This document shows positions 61,196 through 64,000 of a stretch of DNA of 64,000 bases, piece by piece. The translations under genes were made by a program, and so were the position numbers. Position 1 is the stretch's first letter. Each line of letters begins with the position of its first letter. The notes beneath the pieces are model-generated. The model was not told where the DNA came from, did not search any database, and worked only from the letters and a program-made list of their open reading frames with translations. This DNA comes from Bordetella hinzii LMG 13501 (lineage in GTDB: Bacteria > Pseudomonadota > Gammaproteobacteria > Burkholderiales > Burkholderiaceae_B). The DNA is taken from NCBI RefSeq assembly GCF_001548475.1, contig NZ_LRUJ01000001.1, positions 62,001 through 126,000 of the forward strand. The letters are read 5' to 3'.

Positions 61196-61265
61196 TATGG
61201 CGTTTTCCTGCAGAACACAACCAACATTTATGGCGTAAATCTTGCGCATATCGCGTCCATATAAT
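61196..61265. promoter_or_regulatory. Repeated TATGGCGT elements and -10 box before the enoyl-CoA hydratase operon
   Basis: TATGGCGT occurs at 61196-61203 and 61229-61236, 33 bases apart (about three helical turns). The second lies in ATTTA-TGGCG-TAAAT (61226-61240), a palindrome with T-N11-A spacing; the first is flanked by GGAA and TTCC. A perfect TATAAT stands at 61260-61265, with no good -35 at the right distance, as expected for an activator-dependent promoter. A near copy of the second element lies at 56054-56066. Confidence 0.5.
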
Positions 61266-61335
61266 CCAAAAAAAACCGGCGGCCAAGGCTGCGATGCAGG
61301 GCCGGACCGGTCAACGCGACTCGAGGAGACTCACC

Positions 61336-61401
61336 ATGCAGCATGCCGACGGCGCCGCGCGCGCCCCTGTTTTTTTCCTGTCGAACGAGGTGCTGGCATG
61401 A
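61336..61401 (+). CDS. 21-residue leader ORF coupled to enoyl-CoA hydratase
   Basis: ATG at 61336 is preceded by GAGGAG (61323-61328) at seven bases, a better ribosome site than that of the following gene. It encodes MQHADGAARAPVFFLSNEVLA and stops with TGA at 61399-61401, overlapping the enoyl-CoA hydratase ATG at 61398 (ATGA). It may be a translated leader that couples to the downstream gene, or the remnant of a larger gene. No family match is apparent. Confidence 0.45.
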   Translation: MQHADGAARAPVFFLSNEVLA

Positions 61402-62168
61402 GCGAGGCCGCCGTCAAGTTCGAGATCGACCGTGGCGTGGCGCTGGTCACGCTCAACCGTCCCCCGGTCAACGCGCTGAACCGCGAAACGCGCCGCCGCC
61501 TGGTGGCCATCTTCGATGAAATCTCGGAACGCGAAGACATCCGCTGCGCCGTGCTGACCGGCAGCGGCACCGTGTTCTGCGCCGGCGCGGACCTCAAGGA
61601 CCGTCCGGCCGCCGACATCGCTGGCGACTTCCTGGAGCACAACCGCATCACCCGCGAGACCGGCAACGCCATCCGCGAGTGCAGCAAGCCCGTGATCGCC
61701 GCGGTCAACGGCGCGGCGCTTGGCGCCGGCCTGGGACTGATGGCCGCCTGCGACATCATGTACGCCTCGGAGAACGCCACCTTCGGCATGCCGGAAATCA
61801 ACGTCGGCCTGGCCGGCGGCGCCTCGATGCTGCGCACGCTGTTCGGCCGCTCCACGCTGCGCCGGATGTTCTTCACCGGCCAGCGCCTGAGCGCCCAGGA
61901 ACTGCTTCGCCGCAATGTGCTGGAAGACGTGCTGCCCGCCGACGAACTCCTGCCCACGGCCCTGGCCCTGGCCCACGAGATCGCCTCGAAAGCGCCCCTG
62001 GCCGTGGTCTATGCCAAGCGCGCGGCCAATATGGTCGACCTCATGCCACAGCGCGACGCCTACCGCTTCGAGCAGGATTTCACCATGGCGCTGGCCAAGA
62101 CCGAGGACGCCCGCGAAGCGCGCATGGCCTTCCTGGAAAAGCGCCAGCCGCAGTTCAAGGGGCGTTGA
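61398..62168 (+). CDS. Enoyl-CoA hydratase/isomerase family protein
   Basis: 256 residues starting MSEAAVKFEIDRGVALVTLNRP. The crotonase oxyanion motifs are VFCAGADLKD and VNGAALGAGLGLMAACD; FGMPEINVGLAGGASMLRTLFG and RMFFTGQRLSAQE follow, with the hydratase-type Glu in MPEINVG. It hydrates or isomerises a CoA thioester. The acyl-CoA synthetase gene starts two bases after its stop, so the two form an operon acting on one acid. Confidence 0.9.
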   Translation: MSEAAVKFEIDRGVALVTLNRPPVNALNRETRRRLVAIFDEISEREDIRCAVLTGSGTVFCAGADLKDRPAADIAGDFLEHNRITRETGNAIRECSKPVIAAVNGAALGAGLGLMAACDIMYASENATFGMPEINVGLAGGASMLRTLFGRSTLRRMFFTGQRLSAQELLRRNVLEDVLPADELLPTALALAHEIASKAPLAVVYAKRAANMVDLMPQRDAYRFEQDFTMALAKTEDAREARMAFLEKRQPQFKGR

Positions 62169-62170
62169 GC

Positions 62171-64000
62171 ATGGCGGCACAGACGCAACGCCCGGGCGCG
62201 GGGCTGCGGGCCTTTTTCGAGGCGCGCGGCATCGCCATCATCGGCGCCTCCGATGACATCACCAAGATCGGCGGCCGGCCGGTGCACATGCTGGTCAAGT
62301 ATGGCTATGCCGGCCCGGTCTATCCCATCAATCCCAAGGGCGGCACCATCCAGGGCCTGCCCGCCTATGCCAGCGTGCGCGACACGCCGACCGCCCCGGA
62401 ACTGGCGATCCTCGCCGTCCCGGCCGGCGCCACCCCGGCCGCGCTGCGCGACTGCGCCGCGCGCGGCGTGAAGGCCGCCATCGTGCTGTCCTCCGGATTC
62501 GTCGAGGCCGGCCCGCAAGGCGCGGCGCTGCAGGACGAACTGGTGGCCATCGCGCGCGAGAACGATATGCGCGTGCTGGGCCCGAACTGCCTGGGCGCGG
62601 TCAATGTGGCAGACCGGCTGATCGGGTCCTTCTCCATCGCGCTGGAAGAGCATATGCCGCCGGCCGGCCAGGTCGGCATCGTGTCGCAATCGGGCAATGT
62701 GGGCAGCCACACCATGCAGAGCGTGGCCCGGCGCGGCATGGGCGTGAGCCGCTTCATCGCCACCGGGAACGAAGCCGATGTGGACGTGGCCGACGGCATC
62801 GCGGCCCTGGCCGAAGATCCCGCCACGCGCATCATCCTGTGCTGCATGGAGACCTGCCGACATGCCGGCAAGCTGATCGAAGCCCTGCGCCTGGCGCGCG
62901 AGCAAGGCAAGCCGGTCATCGTGCTGAAGATCGGCTCCACCGAGAAAGGCCAGGCCGCCGCGGCCTCGCACACCGGCGCGCTGACGGGTTCGGACGCGGT
63001 GATCGACGCCATCTTCCGCCGCCACGGCGTGCTGCGCGTGCGGTCGGTCGAGGCCCTGATCGACATCGGCCATGCGGCCTCGCTGCTGATGCCCGGCCGC
63101 CTGCCGCGCAATGACGCCGTCACGCTGGTCGCGGCCTCCGGCGGCTTCGGCATCATGATGGCCGACGCCATGAGCGAAGCCGGGCTGGCCTTGCCGCCCC
63201 TGGCCCCGCACACCCAGGCGCGCATCCGCGAAGCGGTGCCCACCGCCAGCACCGGCAACCCGGTCGACGCCTCGGCGCAGATGTCCAGTCGTCCCGACAT
63301 CTTGCTCAAGATGCTCACCGCGCTGCTGGACGATCCCTCCGAGGGCGCGCTGGCCTTGTTCATGTCGCTGTCGCTCTACAACACGCGCCTGCGCGGCATC
63401 TACCTGGAAGCGCTGGCGCAGGTGCGCGCCAGCCATCCCGACCGCCTGTTGATGATCATCAGCCAAGGCCCGGCCGAGGCCATCGAGAAGATCAATGCGC
63501 TGGGTATCCCGGTGTTTTCAAGCATCGACGCGGCCGCCACCGGGCTGGCCGGGCTGGTGCGCCTGGGCCGCTTGCGCGCGGCCGACGCCGCGCCGCGCCG
63601 GGAAATGGCCGCCGAGCCGGTCGACCCCGCGGTCTTCCGCAATGAATTCCACGCCAAGCAGGCACTGGCCCAGGCCGGCATCGATGTCCCGCGGGAGATC
63701 ATCGCCCGCGACGCCGATGAAGCGGCGCGCGCGGCCGAGACCATCGGCTACCCGGTGGTGCTGAAGATCGCCTCCGAAGACATCGCCCACAAGACCGAGG
63801 CCGGCGGCGTGGCGCTCAACCTCGCCGACAGCCCGTCCGTGCGCGAAGCCTTTGCCCGCGTGCTGGCCAATGCCGCGCGCCACGCGCCGCAGGCCCGCAT
63901 CGACGGCGTGCTGGTCGCGCCCATGGTGCGCGACGGCACGGAAATGATCGCCGGGATTTCGCAGGATCCGGTCTTCGGCCCCATCGTGATGGTCGGCATG
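62171..64000 (+). CDS. ADP-forming acyl-CoA synthetase (acetate-CoA ligase family), C-terminus outside window
   Basis: 610 residues are visible from ATG 62171 to the window end with the frame still open; full proteins of this type have about 700. Domain order: CoA-binding Rossmann (AIIGASDDITKIGGRPVHML, residues about 15-130), then the succinyl-CoA-ligase-like flavodoxin part with ASHTGALTGSDAV carrying the phospho-His, and from about 490 the ATP-grasp domain (FHAKQALAQAGIDVPRE, VVLKIASEDIAHKTEAGGVAL). It makes an acyl-CoA from acid, ATP and CoA, releasing ADP and phosphate. In pathway logic it activates the substrate of the enoyl-CoA hydratase. Confidence 0.9.
   Translation, partial: MAAQTQRPGAGLRAFFEARGIAIIGASDDITKIGGRPVHMLVKYGYAGPVYPINPKGGTIQGLPAYASVRDTPTAPELAILAVPAGATPAALRDCAARGVKAAIVLSSGFVEAGPQGAALQDELVAIARENDMRVLGPNCLGAVNVADRLIGSFSIALEEHMPPAGQVGIVSQSGNVGSHTMQSVARRGMGVSRFIATGNEADVDVADGIAALAEDPATRIILCCMETCRHAGKLIEALRLAREQGKPVIVLKIGSTEKGQAAAASHTGALTGSDAVIDAIFRRHGVLRVRSVEALIDIGHAASLLMPGRLPRNDAVTLVAASGGFGIMMADAMSEAGLALPPLAPHTQARIREAVPTASTGNPVDASAQMSSRPDILLKMLTALLDDPSEGALALFMSLSLYNTRLRGIYLEALAQVRASHPDRLLMIISQGPAEAIEKINALGIPVFSSIDAAATGLAGLVRLGRLRAADAAPRREMAAEPVDPAVFRNEFHAKQALAQAGIDVPREIIARDADEAARAAETIGYPVVLKIASEDIAHKTEAGGVALNLADSPSVREAFARVLANAARHAPQARIDGVLVAPMVRDGTEMIAGISQDPVFGPIVMVGM

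Noticed and set aside
61242-61265. TTGCGC as -35 for the TATAAT at 61260.
   Set aside because: The spacing is 12 bases, too short for sigma-70; only the -10 element was kept.
62060-63466. 468-codon minus-strand frame opposite the acyl-CoA synthetase.
   Set aside because: The plus-strand frame is continuous to the window end with the full domain order of ADP-forming synthetases.

Overview
The window is GC-rich (well above 60% by eye) and densely coded, with GTG and TTG starts, many 1-8 base gene overlaps and very short gaps. Nine solute receptors of the Bug family (tripartite tricarboxylate transporter, TTT) lie in 64 kb, next to CaiB/BaiF CoA transferases, enoyl-CoA hydratases, LysR/IclR/GntR/RpiR/TetR regulators and an intact LivKHMGF-type transporter. 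This points to a betaproteobacterium of the Alcaligenaceae (Bordetella/Achromobacter type). That assignment is inference from gene content; no marker gene or rRNA is present. I see no tRNA, rRNA, IS element, phage gene, CRISPR array or replication origin. The window reads as an accessory catabolic region of the chromosome.

Layout. (1) 1-3828 +: a FAD amine/amino-acid oxidase (N-terminus outside the window), a PotD-like periplasmic receptor, an SDR and a 2-hydroxyacid dehydrogenase. (2) 6204-3846 -: a CMD-family protein, a beta-hydroxyacid dehydrogenase and a Bug receptor. It diverges from (3) 6371-13673 +: a LivKHMGF-type ABC transporter, a GntR/FCD regulator, an alpha/beta hydrolase and a metallo-beta-lactamase-fold lactonase. 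Between (2) and (3) lie two palindromes and a near-consensus promoter. (4) 13674-16189: PaiB-like protein, an AAC(6')-I-like acetyltransferase and ornithine cyclodeaminase. (5) 20207-16242 -: Bug, CoA transferase, enoyl-CoA hydratase, Bug, with a divergent IclR gene. (6) 21339-28731 +: a sulfur module of thiol dioxygenase, PLP C-S lyase, four-domain rhodanese and polar amino-acid ABC transporter, followed by a LysR gene. (7) 28768-30577 -: an exported SAM-methyltransferase-fold protein and a nu-class-like GST. (8) 30794-36327: a dimethylformamidase-like protein with a Bug receptor, an RpiR regulator and a class-III aminotransferase, linked by a matching operator upstream of both rightward units. 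(9) 36546-41573 +: acyl-CoA dehydrogenase, TetR, unknown protein, CoA transferase, Bug, with tandem TetR-type palindromes in front. (10) 41625-46437: YggS-like protein, Bug, MocR regulator, and a TetR/SDR divergent pair. (11) 46554-51395: LysR diverging from a Baeyer-Villiger monooxygenase, an esterase-like hydrolase and a Bug receptor; the last two use TTG starts. (12) 51513-57272: N-formylglutamate amidohydrolase, nitroreductase, HSL-type esterase, XRE-cupin regulator and two Bug receptors. (13) 57342-64000: flavin reductase plus luciferase-like monooxygenase, LysR, SMP-30 lactonase, enoyl-CoA hydratase and an ADP-forming acyl-CoA synthetase cut by the window end.

The recurring design is a small cassette: one local transcription factor, one or two periplasmic receptors, and one to four enzymes that activate or open a carboxylate, ester, amide, ketone or thiol. 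None of the nine Bug genes has TctA/TctB membrane partners here, so they presumably serve transporters encoded elsewhere or act in sensing. The most unusual pieces are the RpiR-linked DMFase/aminotransferase regulon, the thiol-dioxygenase/tetra-rhodanese operon, the exported methyltransferase-fold protein, the two-component flavin monooxygenase whose reductase carries an extra N-terminal domain, and an unrecognised 342-residue protein in the TetR operon.
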